64,000 bases of DNA. It comes from Datnioides undecimradiatus. Its lineage: Eukaryota > Chordata > Actinopteri > Lobotiformes > Datnioididae. The notes below the pieces were generated by a model. That model was not told the DNA's origin. It made no database searches and was given only the letters and a program-made list of their open reading frames with translations. Positions 12,601-21,421 of this stretch are shown here, piece after piece (position 1 is the stretch's first letter; each line of letters begins with the position of its first letter). The translations under genes were made by a program, and so were the position numbers. The stretch is from contig WARS01000013.1 of NCBI GenBank assembly GCA_008933995.1, positions 9,506,023 through 9,570,022 of the forward strand, in the 5' to 3' direction.

Positions 12601-15600
12601 GCAAGAGGGGGCATCTATTAAAGTGTCAAATAGCAGTCTTCAGAATCTCCTCTGCGTTTTGCTTTTGCTCACTTTGATCAATTTTCCTTGTTAGGGTCTG
12701 GTTTATATTATATTTTAGTAGACAGTGTTGTTATAGGATCAGTGCCCATATATATAAAAGTCAAAAAGCTATATTTGTCTCTGGTTTATTGCAGTGTAAG
12801 CCACTGTTTTTACACCTCTCTTCCTTCGTGTTTCAGAGCTCGAGTCTGGAGCCGAGAGAGCACATCACATCCAGCAGATTGTTGTGACTCTTCCCCGCAC
12901 CATCATAATCGTCATGAGATACCTTTTTGCTTTTCTCAATCAGTGAGTGAGAGACTTTCACATCACCTTTCAACCACATGCCATGGTCTGTACAGGAGAG
13001 CATGTAGTGATGAGTTTATTCTTTGCAAAGACATCATTTATGTAATTAAATCTTTAACTTTACTAATATGTAAATGAAATTCTAGGCAACTTCATGTTGA
13101 ACAAACACAGAATGGTTACAGTCAGGGTTAGGGTGGATCGACCAGATCCAAATATTTCAAACACAAAAAAACACCTGGTAGTTACTGGTCATATTTTATT
13201 TATAGACTCATGCTTCGGTATTATATCCGTCCTCTTATAATGGATATTATTAATGCTTCTTTTATTGGTAGTTCCTGCAGAATAAAGATTTCATCCCCCA
13301 GGTTTTCCTCTGCTCCTCTGTCCCCACTTCATTGTTGGAACTTTTCCAGCTGTGGCTTCAGTGCTCAGCCTCAGCTTGTTGATAATGTGCACAGACTGAT
13401 TGTGACGTCCTCCTGCAGCATTGAATGATTTAGTTAAAGTGGGTTGTAGCCTGAGCTGGCTAAGTTGATTTGTTGAAAGGGTTGGCTGATCAGAGTGCTT
13501 TTTAAGCAAATGTCTAACTAAGCTGTGAAATGAAGCATGTAATACTCTATGTCAAAACTGAATTCAGTTAAAGCGGTGGCTGTGTAAGAGACGTCGCTGC
13601 TGCAAAACAAATTGCAGTGAAACCACAGAGAATTATCACCCAATTCTGTAGTTCCCTTTATCTAGCTAAAGCTTTGTAGCTTTAGAGCATCTTTGCAGCC
13701 TGCAAATTTACTCTTCTGGGTTAGTCTCATTTTTGGCCTCAGAAAGCATTTTTTTAAAAAAATAAAAACGGCTCTAAAGTCATGTGCTTCCTGAGAGACA
13801 CAAGGTAGCATCTTCAGCTGGTGAACATAAGACAACAAAAGAGATAGTAGGCACTAAATTACAAAAACACTGCTGACCTTTTTTGTCCCTCAGTCTCTCC
13901 CAGTACAGTGACGAGAACATGATGGATTCATACAATTTGGCAATATGCTTTGGTCCAACCCTGATGCCCATCCCAGATGGACAGGATCCTGTAGCATGCC
14001 AGGCACATGTTAATGAGGTCATCAAGACCATCATCATCCACAACGAGGTCATCTTTCCCAGTCAACGTGAGCTGGATGGGCCAGTGTACGAAAAGTGCAT
14101 GACTGGGGGGGAGGAGTACTGGTGAGTCTTTGCTAGAACAGGCAGTTAACATGTGAGCAGCAGCACAGATGTGTTGAGAAAACGTTCAAGAGCAAAAGCT
14201 GTGCTATTTTATCAGTGCTTCGCCTTCTTAAATATGCACATTTTTCATAAAACACATATGCATGAAGAGTTTTCACTTTCCATTTGCTCCCACAGCGATA
14301 GCCCTCACAGTGAACCGGGAACTATTGACGAGGCTGATAATGGAACTGAACCACACACCAGTGATGAAGGTCAGTGCTTCATAGCAGTCGTTTCATCTTA
14401 TTTTATAAAATATCTTTGTTATTACCCAGGTATGTAATCAGCCATATAGCAGCAAAGCTGAAAGGATGGCAGCATTGGTCTGCTGGCCGGTTCCTCCATC
14501 AACTATATGACAGATTCCATGCGAATGGGTTTAAGCCTTCACTTTTCCCACATGATGAATCATACTGACTATGATGATCCCCTGATTTTACCTCCAGTAC
14601 CACCAGCATGTTGACATGACCAAATACCTGCAAAATGATTGAAAAATCTTTTAGGCTTTTGTAGCTGTACTTTGTGTTTACTGCTAATTATCAGATATCA
14701 CTATGCTAACATGCTAAAACATAAACACAACACCTGCTAAACATCTGCATGTTAGCATTGTCAGTGTGAATATGTTAGCATGCTGATTAGCATTTAATTC
14801 AAGGGACCACTGTGCCTTAAAGCAGCCTTGCAGCCTCTAGCAGCCTCCTAATTTTGTTTCTTCACAAAGTCCATTTTTCCTGGTTTACTGCATCTAATAT
14901 CAGCATATGAACCACTGTTTGCTGTGTGCACTGTGGTTAACAACAAAGAGGGGAAGATGTTAGCATCACTTTCAAACACCACCTGATTGTTTGATCACCA
15001 AACGAGAAGTTCTTGATAAACTGTATTACAAAGATTTCATATGGGAATAATGTGATGTGGTTTTTAGTCGTCTTTGTGAATTAGAGTGCCAGACTGACCT
15101 TTTCTGTTAAGCATTTTTGACTGAGAGGTGGGTGGGGGTCGTGCTGCAACAGCTTATGATTGCAAAGGCTTATATGATGTTTTGAAGCTGAAGGCAAGTT
15201 GAGTAAACAGTGTTGGCATGCAGCATTGCCTCTTTGATCTGTCTTTCTGTGTGTGCGCGTGTGCGTGAGTCCCCCTCTCTCCCTCCTCCCTTGGCCGCTC
15301 TTTGTTCAGTGTTAGTCAGCAATTCTCCTGGGACTTTCTCCTTTGTGCCGTATTTCCCCAATTCTCCTCTGAGCTTTGAATGCATAACTGGGCCAGGCAC
15401 AGAAGCCAAAACACACAGAATACACAGAATATTATGTTCTGTACCCCCAGCAAAGAGGCAGTGAACAGGTCTGTGAAGTATGGAGTGTGTCAGGTCAGAC
15501 TGGGGTAGCCCCTACCTTTGAGCGTCATCTGTGTTGGTGGCTGTGTTTGTAATGAACCTTCCTCTCTTGGAGAAGACAACAAAGGTGTACTGTCTGCTGT

Positions 15601-18289
15601 ATGTTCAGCCCTTGTTGGCTTCGTAACTGAGAGACTTACATGACGTTATGGGATCTGGTGTTGTACTGTAGTTTCTGTGATTGGTTTAGTTGATGTCCAC
15701 TGGCAGTGGTTCGGTTTTCATGGAAGAAAAACAAGTTGGTGCTCAACCAACAACCCAAGCAACCATGATGTGACGATGATGTATTCTGTATTTTCATTTC
15801 TTTATAATTGAAACCAAATTTGAACAGAAGTGCTTTTTATTTTTATCAGCTGTAACTCTCTTTGTGCGCCCCGGTTATGTTTACCACATAGTTAACTCTG
15901 ACTGACCCCTGCTGGCTGGCCTGTTGAAGTACACTGCAGACAAGGCAGTTTTTTGTTTGTTTGTTTGTTTGTTTTCAAATTTAGGTAAAAGGTGCTCTGT
16001 CATGCAAGAACTAGTCTGATAATTGTTAATTAATTTCAGTTTTATAAAATGTCCGAGGGATTTACAAAATCTAGACAGTGAGTTTAACTTTTTGGAGATA
16101 ATGTAAGGGCAATAATATAAATATATCAAAGATTGAATGAGAAGTTTTTATTGTTCATTCAATAATATATGTTTTTTATAAGAGCCAGGATTGTGTATTT
16201 TGTTGCCTCTACCTTCATTATGCTCACATCCGTGTTTAGGTCTCACACAGATTTTGATGGTTTTTGGTATATTTATGTTTTCAGAGGTTGAACAGATCGA
16301 GGCCATCGCTAAGTTTGACTACGTGGGACGCACTCCCAGGGAGCTGTCCTTCAAGAAGGGAGCTTCTCTGCTGCTGTATCATCGAGCATCTGAAGACTGG
16401 TGGGAGGGTCGCCACAATGGTGTGGACGGCCTCATCCCACACCAGTATATTGTAGTACAAGATCTGTGAGTAACATTCAGCGATCTGGCATTGAATTGAA
16501 TTACTGTAGGCATACATGCACTTCATGTGTGCGTCTCATGCTTACTACCAGTCCTTCTGCTCTTTCAGGGATGATGCTTTCTCAGATAACCTCAGTCAGA
16601 AAGCAGACAGTGAAGCGAGCAGTGGCCCGTTGCTTGATGACAAGGGTTCATCCAAAAATGATGTCCCATCACCATGTGAACAGTCACCCGATTACAACTT
16701 TGGAGGAGTCATGGGGAGGTGGCTACAATTAAGAAATACTGATTGCTTGTTTGAAAAAGTTCTTTTGAGTACCGGTGAGGAGATTCCTGTTAAATTGATC
16801 TGATCCCTCTCCACAGGGTGAGGTTACGGTCTGATGGAGCTGCAATCCCTCGCCGTCGGAGTGGCACAGATACTCACAGTCCAACCAGAGTGGTAGACAC
16901 TCCGCCACGGGCTGCAGCCTGTCCCAGCAGCCCTCACAAGGTGTCCATCAGCAAAAGTCGAATGGAAAGCCCAGAAAAAAGGCGCCTTGGCACCTTTGGC
17001 AGTGCAGGAAGCATCAACTACCCAGACAGGAAGGCCTATCCCGAAGGCCACCCTCTGAGACCAGTTCCAGGAGCCACTCGCCACAGCAGCCTCGGGGACC
17101 ACAAATCACTGGAGACTGAAGCTCTGGCTGAGGTGAGGGTGAGAAATTTCATGTAGAGACAAAACTGATGGGACAGGGGTTGCCTCTTTGGGGTTTATTT
17201 ATTTCTATATTTCTGTTTACTGGCTCTGTGGTGTGGGTACCAGACCTGACATGAAGTGCCAGGTAATTGTAACATATAAGCAGATTGGAAAGGTTTGATA
17301 TTGAGCCAGGGCCCCTGATGTAGCTGTCAGTCTGAGAGCAGCAGTTGGGACCTGGATTAAATGTCAGGGCCAGACCGCAGCTGGGAGATAGACACACCTC
17401 AAGGACACAGAGGCCTGGAGCTGAATAACAAGCTTAAGAGCGCTGAAGCTTCACAAGCAGCAGCTTCTGGCTGCAGCATATTAGATCCAGACACAATCAA
17501 AACATAAAATATTCAGCTTGTTCTTGAACTTGACTAAATCTGATGAGTTCTGATGTGTCATTTCAAAATGATGTACAGTGTATTAAATAAGATTTACAAA
17601 ATAACATTTTCACTGCTTGGTGTGTATAAAAGAGTCAATCTGAATCTTCTTTTTATAAACACAAACATTAAACTGATATAGTAGCTCAGCAGAATTATAC
17701 AGTAGACCATACTTTTTTTTGCACCTTTTAATTTACAACCACTTATACTCTGTCTGACTGTTATGTTTAAGAAAAGGTTTTTTTGACAGTTTGATCTGTT
17801 TTGATTGCTGTTCTCTCTTACTCTCCCACTCTCCTCCTCCAGGACATAGAGAAGACCATGACTACAGCACTTCATGAGCTACGTGAGCTGGAGCGTCAAA
17901 ACACTGTTAAACAGGCTCCTGATGTGGTCTTAGATACTCTGGAGCCCATGAAGAACCCAGTGAGCTCTGAGCCCGGCAGTCCACTGCATACCATTATGAT
18001 CCGTGACCCAGATGCAGCCATGCGCCGCAGCAGCAGCTCCACCTCTGAGATGATGACCACCTTTAAACCGGCTCTCTCTGCCCGGCTGGCTGGGGCTCAG
18101 CTACGCCCCCCACCCATGAGGCCAGCGCGCCCTCCCTCCACCCAGCACCGCTCAAGCAGCTCCAGCTCCTCAGGGGTCGGCAGCCCTGCTGTAACTCCCA
18201 CTGAGAAGATGTTTCCAAGTAACAGTACAGCTGCTGGTTCCAATGTGAATACGTCCAGTGATGCTGGGGATAAGTCTGGTACCATGTAG
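341..18289 (+). CDS. srgap3: srgap3, SLIT-ROBO Rho GTPase-activating protein 3 (5'-truncated by window edge; 18 coding exons)
   Basis: Exons: 341-526, 2503-2631, 5697-5918, 6027-6128, 6907-7104, 7358-7442, 9391-9418, 10180-10282, 11301-11361, 11972-12049, 12165-12299, 12837-12942, 13894-14121, 14296-14369, 16285-16465, 16569-16718, 16817-17132, 17843-18289. All junctions are GT-AG and phases agree; they total 2829 nt, or 942 residues plus TAG. In-window residues 1-307 are the C-terminal F-BAR/coiled-coil part, 318-325 a proline-rich linker (PPTLPPKP), about 352-545 RhoGAP with arginine finger R380 in GIFRVPGS, 580-638 SH3 (EDWWEG), and 640-942 a Ser/Pro-rich tail ending DKSGTM. The family binds membranes through F-BAR dimers, acts downstream of Slit-Robo, and inactivates Rac-type GTPases in developing neurons. 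The tail matches remembered SRGAP3 better than SRGAP1 or 2. About 160 residues are upstream of the window. Confidence 0.96.
527..2502 (+). other. srgap3: srgap3 intron w1
   Basis: About 2 kb between F-BAR exons. Short ORFs only; no recognisable repeat family or RNA gene. Confidence 0.85.
2503..2631 (+). CDS. srgap3: srgap3 coding exon w2 (F-BAR region)
   Basis: The acceptor CTCCTCCCCAG is followed by [12 protein letters not shown] and the exon ends in DVSDMID before GTAAGT. 43 codons, phase 0 to 0. It continues the F-BAR helical bundle. Confidence 0.96.
2632..5696 (+). other. srgap3: srgap3 intron w2
   Basis: It holds a (CA)n microsatellite (3588-3613), a T20 run (3750-3769), a C-rich patch of three C5 tracts (3900-3918) and an 11-bp inverted repeat of GCTAGC-type sequence (5380-5413). 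No coding content seen. Confidence 0.85.
3588..3613. repeat. (CA)n microsatellite
   Basis: Thirteen CA units in srgap3 intron w2. Confidence 0.95.
5697..5918 (+). CDS. srgap3: srgap3 coding exon w3 (F-BAR region)
   Basis: The acceptor TTCATAG precedes [17 protein letters not shown] and the donor GTGAGC follows PHMGDE. 74 codons, phase 0 to 0. The residues [15 protein letters not shown] are near-identical to the remembered mammalian protein. Confidence 0.96.
6027..6128 (+). CDS. srgap3: srgap3 coding exon w4 (F-BAR/coiled coil)
   Basis: 34 codons, phase 0 to 0, beginning [13 protein letters not shown] and ending LKIENEE before GTGAGG. The exon opens GTGTGCCAGGTGAGC, so a consensus-looking donor (CAG/GTGAGC) sits 9 nt inside it. 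Confidence 0.95.
6129..6906 (+). other. srgap3: srgap3 intron w4
   Basis: It contains a C16 run (6181-6196) 53 nt past the donor. The antisense ORF at 6329-6703 (124 codons) resembles nothing I know. Confidence 0.8.
6181..6196. repeat. C16 homopolymer
   Basis: Sixteen consecutive C in srgap3 intron w4, 53 nt past the donor of exon w4. The length is likely polymorphic and prone to sequencing error. Confidence 0.9.
6907..7104 (+). CDS. srgap3: srgap3 coding exon w5 (coiled coil)
   Basis: 66 codons, phase 0 to 0, [14 protein letters not shown] through ETEMFYFS. The acceptor CTGCACAG is followed directly by GTGAGA, so acceptor and donor-like sequences touch (see findings). Confidence 0.96.
7358..7442 (+). 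CDS. srgap3: srgap3 coding exon w6
   Basis: 85 nt, phase 0 to 1, [16 protein letters not shown] to QTLGE plus the first G of the next codon. Acceptor TGTCTAG, donor GTAAGC. End of the extended F-BAR region. Confidence 0.95.
7443..9390 (+). other. srgap3: srgap3 intron w6
   Basis: About 1.9 kb. A G7-T-G6 tract lies at 7627-7640. A GC-richer, non-repetitive stretch at about 7790-7960 could be conserved noncoding sequence, but I cannot test that. Open frames at 8349-8747 and 9032-9403 have no recognisable domain. Confidence 0.8.
9391..9418 (+). CDS. srgap3: srgap3 coding exon w7 (28-nt microexon)
   Basis: Only 28 nt. It encodes (G)ERAECGTT(R), with phase 1 in and 2 out. The flanks are TTTTCCACAG and GTATGA. 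It matches the linker preceding the proline-rich stretch in remembered SRGAP3. Skipping it alone would shift the frame. Confidence 0.9.
9419..10179 (+). other. srgap3: srgap3 intron w7
   Basis: AT-rich intron with no recognisable feature besides the splice sites. Confidence 0.85.
10180..10282 (+). CDS. srgap3: srgap3 coding exon w8 (proline-rich linker)
   Basis: 103 nt, phase 2 to 0: (R)[17 protein letters not shown] to METFIK. Acceptor TTTCCCAG, donor GTACCC. It links the F-BAR extension to RhoGAP and has a PPxLPPKP motif of the kind SH3 domains bind. Confidence 0.94.
10283..11300 (+). other. srgap3: srgap3 intron w8
   Basis: About 1 kb. One exon-like segment near 10774-10805 is flanked by CAG and GTACC but does not fit the frame (see rejected items). 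Confidence 0.8.
11301..11361 (+). CDS. srgap3: srgap3 coding exon w9 (RhoGAP start)
   Basis: 61 nt, phase 0 to 1: [20 protein letters not shown](G). This is the usual RhoGAP entry (IPxxVxxCIxYI). Acceptor TTCATTTCAG, donor GTAAGT. Confidence 0.96.
11362..11971 (+). other. srgap3: srgap3 intron w9
   Basis: No recognisable feature. Confidence 0.8.
11972..12049 (+). CDS. srgap3: srgap3 coding exon w10 (RhoGAP arginine finger)
   Basis: 78 nt, phase 1 to 1: (G)[16 protein letters not shown] to NSFER(G). The Arg in GIFRVPG is the arginine finger that completes the GTPase active site, so the domain should be catalytically competent. Confidence 0.97.
12165..12299 (+). CDS. srgap3: srgap3 coding exon w11 (RhoGAP)
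   Basis: 135 nt, phase 1 to 1: [18 protein letters not shown], then [14 protein letters not shown], the conserved RhoGAP helix with the LKxxxRxLxxPL pattern. Donor GTGAGT. Confidence 0.97.
12300..12836 (+). other. srgap3: srgap3 intron w11
   Basis: No recognisable feature; a short open frame at 12337-12597 has no domain. Confidence 0.8.
12837..12942 (+). CDS. srgap3: srgap3 coding exon w12 (RhoGAP)
   Basis: 106 nt, phase 1 to 2: (K)[20 protein letters not shown] to MRYLFAFLN(H). LP followed by LFxFL is typical of RhoGAP. Acceptor TGTTTCAG, donor GTGAGT. Confidence 0.97.
12943..13893 (+). other. srgap3: srgap3 intron w12
   Basis: No recognisable feature; an A/T-run lies near 13750. Confidence 0.8.
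13894..14121 (+). CDS. srgap3: srgap3 coding exon w13 (RhoGAP end)
   Basis: 228 nt, phase 2 to 2: [20 protein letters not shown] then PTLMPIPDG, the NLAxxFGPTL signature of RhoGAP domains, ending [17 protein letters not shown](C). Confidence 0.97.
14296..14369 (+). CDS. srgap3: srgap3 coding exon w14 (RhoGAP-SH3 linker)
   Basis: 74 nt, phase 2 to 1: (C)[20 protein letters not shown] to TSDE(E). An acidic linker matching SRGAP3. Acceptor CCCACAG, donor GTCAGT. Confidence 0.94.
14497..14850 (+). repeat. Teleost interspersed repeat rich in TTAGCATGCTAA-type motifs
   Basis: The phrases GACCAAATACCTGCAAAA, GCTGTACTTTGTGTTTA, GCTAACATGCTAAAA, CATGTTAGCATTGTCA and CATGCTGATTAGCATTTA follow in the order I remember from a very common unclassified fish repeat. 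It is diverged and has internal deletions. It is probably non-autonomous; class unknown to me. Confidence 0.7.
15951..15974. repeat. (TTTG)n microsatellite
   Basis: About six TTTG units within an srgap3 intron. Confidence 0.9.
16285..16465 (+). CDS. srgap3: srgap3 coding exon w15 (SH3 domain)
   Basis: 181 nt, phase 1 to 2. It carries a whole SH3 domain: [32 protein letters not shown]3 domains of this family bind proline-rich partners such as the Robo cytoplasmic tail. Confidence 0.97.
16569..16718 (+). CDS. srgap3: srgap3 coding exon w16 (tail)
   Basis: 150 nt, phase 2 to 2: [20 protein letters not shown] to FGGVMG(R). The donor AG/GTGGCT is weak and the following intron is only 98 nt (16719-16816). 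Confidence 0.94.
16817..17132 (+). CDS. srgap3: srgap3 coding exon w17 (Ser/Pro-rich tail)
   Basis: 316 nt, phase 2 to 0: (R)[16 protein letters not shown] to [10 protein letters not shown]. Basic/serine-proline stretches (RRRSGTD, SPHK, SPEKRR) suggest phosphorylation sites and a disordered tail. Confidence 0.96.
17133..17842 (+). other. srgap3: srgap3 intron w17
   Basis: About 0.7 kb, ending in a strong pyrimidine-rich acceptor (CTCTCCTCCTCCAG). No other feature. Confidence 0.85.
17843..18289 (+). CDS. srgap3: srgap3 terminal coding exon w18
   Basis: 447 nt including TAG at 18287-18289. It begins [16 protein letters not shown] (helical) and continues into a Ser-rich, Pro-rich tail ([25 protein letters not shown]) ending DKSGTM. 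Compared with remembered human SRGAP3 there are about a dozen extra residues just before the C-terminus. Confidence 0.97.
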   Translation, partial: DIEKTMTTALHELRELERQNTVKQAPDVVLDTLEPMKNPVSSEPGSPLHTIMIRDPDAAMRRSSSSTSEMMTTFKPALSARLAGAQLRPPPMRPARPPSTQHRSSSSSSSGVGSPAVTPTEKMFPSNSTAAGSNVNTSSDAGDKSGTM

Positions 18290-18799
18290 CAAAGGTGGAA
18301 TCTGTTAGGTGGGGAGGTTTTAACGCTGATGAGGGTAAAGCTTATGGAAATGGGTGCTGATGTGTGAGAAGCAGATATGGATATTTTCCTCTCTGTTTTC
18401 TGCCTGACTTAATTCATATATTCAGGAAGCTCCTGAGGTGAGCCTACAGTGTGTTACCATGGCGATAAAGCAGTGGCAAAAGCTGTAGAGGTGTGACAGC
18501 GTAAAGCTCAAGTCTCTTTGAAACTTGATTTAACTATAGGAGATGTGTGTAAGAATGCACATATTTCAGTTTTACCTCAGTTTCAACAGAAATCTGTGGC
18601 CATCCTCTCATTTCACAGATACAATGAATGCAAGTGAAGCAATACTTGTGTGAGATTTGGTATTACTTTCTACCCAGCACACACTGTCTAGCGGATGTTT
18701 CAGTCCCACCCGCTGATGTGAATGAAACACCTCATCTGGACAGGTGTAAACATTCAGGATAAAATATCTGTTTACCATTTAGGTCACAGGCCTTATGGC

Positions 18800-18807
18800 T
18801 GTACATA
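18800..18807 (+). promoter_or_regulatory. srgap3: Pumilio-type element in srgap3 3' UTR (1)
   Basis: TGTACATA matches the UGUANAUA Pumilio consensus. Pumilio binding normally represses or destabilises mRNAs in neurons. Function inferred. Confidence 0.5.
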
Positions 18808-19310
18808 CAATCTTACTTGAAGTCGCCATGCTTTCTGTTTGTACTATAAAACAGTGGATGTTCAGCAAAGTAACAACTTAGTGACATTATATACGTCTGC
18901 ATGCAGGGTTTAGGAGAAAATAAGAAAAACGTGAATGACTTGCATCATTGAAAGAGTAATGATGTGGGATTTTCTCATATGGTAACTGTAAACATAAAAT
19001 AATATTTTGAAACCTAATTTTTAAGGTGACAGAGTAACACACTGAGCTCTTACAGTGATATGTTATAATCTGCCATGCGTGTGGCTACTGGTATTCAAGA
19101 TGTACCTGAAGACAAGAAGCATCCCGGCATGACGATGATCTCTGAAGTCTAAGATTTTACTAATCAGAACTCCACAAAGCAAGTCATCCTCCTCCATCAT
19201 GTACAGCTGGACAGACCTAATGTGGTGGTTTCCATGGTTTTTTTTTCTGTCATGTATATGAAATGCAGAAAACTAATGCACCAACTAATGTAGGAATCCT
19301 GTGGTAAACT

Positions 19311-19318
19311 TGTACATA
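19311..19318 (+). promoter_or_regulatory. srgap3: Pumilio-type element in srgap3 3' UTR (2)
   Basis: A second TGTACATA, about 0.5 kb after the first. Two exact matches in one UTR strengthen the case slightly. Confidence 0.5.
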
Positions 19319-21415
19319 ATAATATAGCTAGTAATTTTTTTAAGTGCTAATCTCTCAAGGGTTGGCTGTAAATGGCACCTCCATAATTCACATTTTTATC
19401 ATCCTCAGTGAACTGCAAACATATTTGTTGGCTGTGCAAAATAGAGTTCAGAGCATTTTCCTTGTACCGTGTGCTTCGACTATATTTGGTAATATTACTA
19501 AAGGGAACTGATCGCTGTTTTTAACACACAGTTCACAAAACTTAAAATATTACCTCTTTCATTGTAATTCGAGGGGGATTTTTATCATTGCGTAACATAC
19601 ATTGAAATGTACTCTCCAACAGTTCCTCTTTCAAAGTTAAAATGTAATATCCTCCCTGCCATAGGAATCAGAGAAGTAGATGTTGTGACACACTGATATC
19701 ACAGCTGTTTCCGTCCTTCTTGTCTTCTTCTTCTCTTGATAGATACAGTACAGTGCTCTGACTGTACACTGTTCTTTTATTTGCAAATTTGATTTGAAGA
19801 AAACTAAATCGAGAACATTTCAGTGTCGTTATCTACTGTACCTCTTGTCATTCTGACAGCTCTAGTCCAAGAATCTTGTTTTCCCCTCCGAAAGAGCCTG
19901 CGCTGTTCTGCATGTTTTGCGCTGTAGTCTGATTTATATTCTGGGGCAGTTAAACAATGGCTGTATGTGGTGCCTTGCCTTGGTAAAAACGCACAAAAGT
20001 AATTCAATATTGGATGTTGTTTTTTCTTTCCTTAACATGTTTGGGGATTAAGAATGATGAATTAAGCTGCCTGCTGCAGTTGCTAAAATAGAAGTGAGAG
20101 AAATAAATGCTTGATTGAGCAACAGAGACGTCAATATTAGCATGTAAAGCAGGCCAAAATACCACTGTCAGCTCTGCAACAGTCAGTCTGTACATCCTGC
20201 AGAGATCCTTGTTGAGATACCTGCTCTAAACTGAAAGGAACTGCTTTGATTGTTTGATTTTTATTTGTCACAGACAGATGTCTAAATGTCCAGGGTGGGA
20301 AAGCAGAGAGCTCCTGCACCCAGAAAAAAAAATAAATAGAGCATTTAAAGTCATACAGCGCGCTCACATCCTCTGCTGGTTCCTGCTGGTATTGCCTCAT
20401 GATACCTTCACCTTATGTGGGCATTATGATCTAGAGCTGATGTTGCCATCTCTGAGCTCATCCATATAGTTCTTTCTGTCTGTCCTGGTTACAGTTTTGC
20501 ACCTGTTGAAGTCTATGAAGATAATGTTCCAAAAAAGCAAATGTTTAAGAAGAAAGCACACACATTTCAGAAGGTGAAATTATCTTCATTCTATTTAACT
20601 AGACTGTTTTTTTTAATTTGTAGACACTTGTGCAAGTGGAGCAGCAAATTTGAGTGCCTTTTGTGCACAACATCAATTTTTATTGGACTTTTATATTTAC
20701 TTTTTTAACTGTAATATGTTGTCTATTAGTTGTCATGTTTATTGAAAACTGATGTTGCTTTTTTTTAATCTTTACTTTCTGTACATGGTGTAAAGATATT
20801 CCTCTCTCACAATTTGCAGAAGAAACATCATGAAATGCTGTGTTTGGGTGCTCACCGAAGATGGGAGTTATAAAAACTACTGTATACACCATCTACTGCT
20901 GATGTTCAGTAGAGTCATCTCACTATTTCTTTCATCTTTTTATTTTTGATCCGTGTGAACTGCCTGTGCTGTGGTTGAGCCGTAACTCTTCTCCTTAAAC
21001 TCCTTCTTTTCAAAGCAAAAATCCCTGCAGCATTGTTGGAGACAGTGGGACTGATACGGACCGGACCCTCTTCTTGCAGAGTTTATAAGGCACTTGGTGC
21101 ACACTCCTTCCCTACATATGATGTTGTGTGGGCATCCTGGTCCTGGAGTGTGTGCTGAAATGGGTAACACTGTTTTGTCTGCTGACATGAGAAGACATTA
21201 AGTTAATATTCAAAAAAGGACGTTGCAGTGAGAAAGCAGACAGAGCGCCTGGTCATATCATGAGGGACCAGAGTGTGAGCTGCTGTCACACTGTTTACTT
21301 TCTCTTTAACTGTTTGTCTAGTGATGCTGTTTGTTGATGAGTGTCTGATTGGTTGAAACCCTGTGATGTAATGTACACCATACCACTGACTGGATGTTGA
21401 AAACTCCTGCGTCCA

Positions 21416-21421
21416 AATAAA
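21416..21421 (+). terminator. srgap3: Probable distal poly(A) signal of srgap3
   Basis: AATAAA followed within 30 nt by GT-rich sequence (GCTCTGTGATCTGG). Proximal alternatives lie at 20102 and 20331. Confidence 0.55.

Larger units (their letters stand above)
14370..16284 (+). other. srgap3: srgap3 intron w14
   Basis: About 1.9 kb. It holds a teleost interspersed repeat (14497-14850) and a (TTTG)n microsatellite (15951-15974). Confidence 0.85.
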
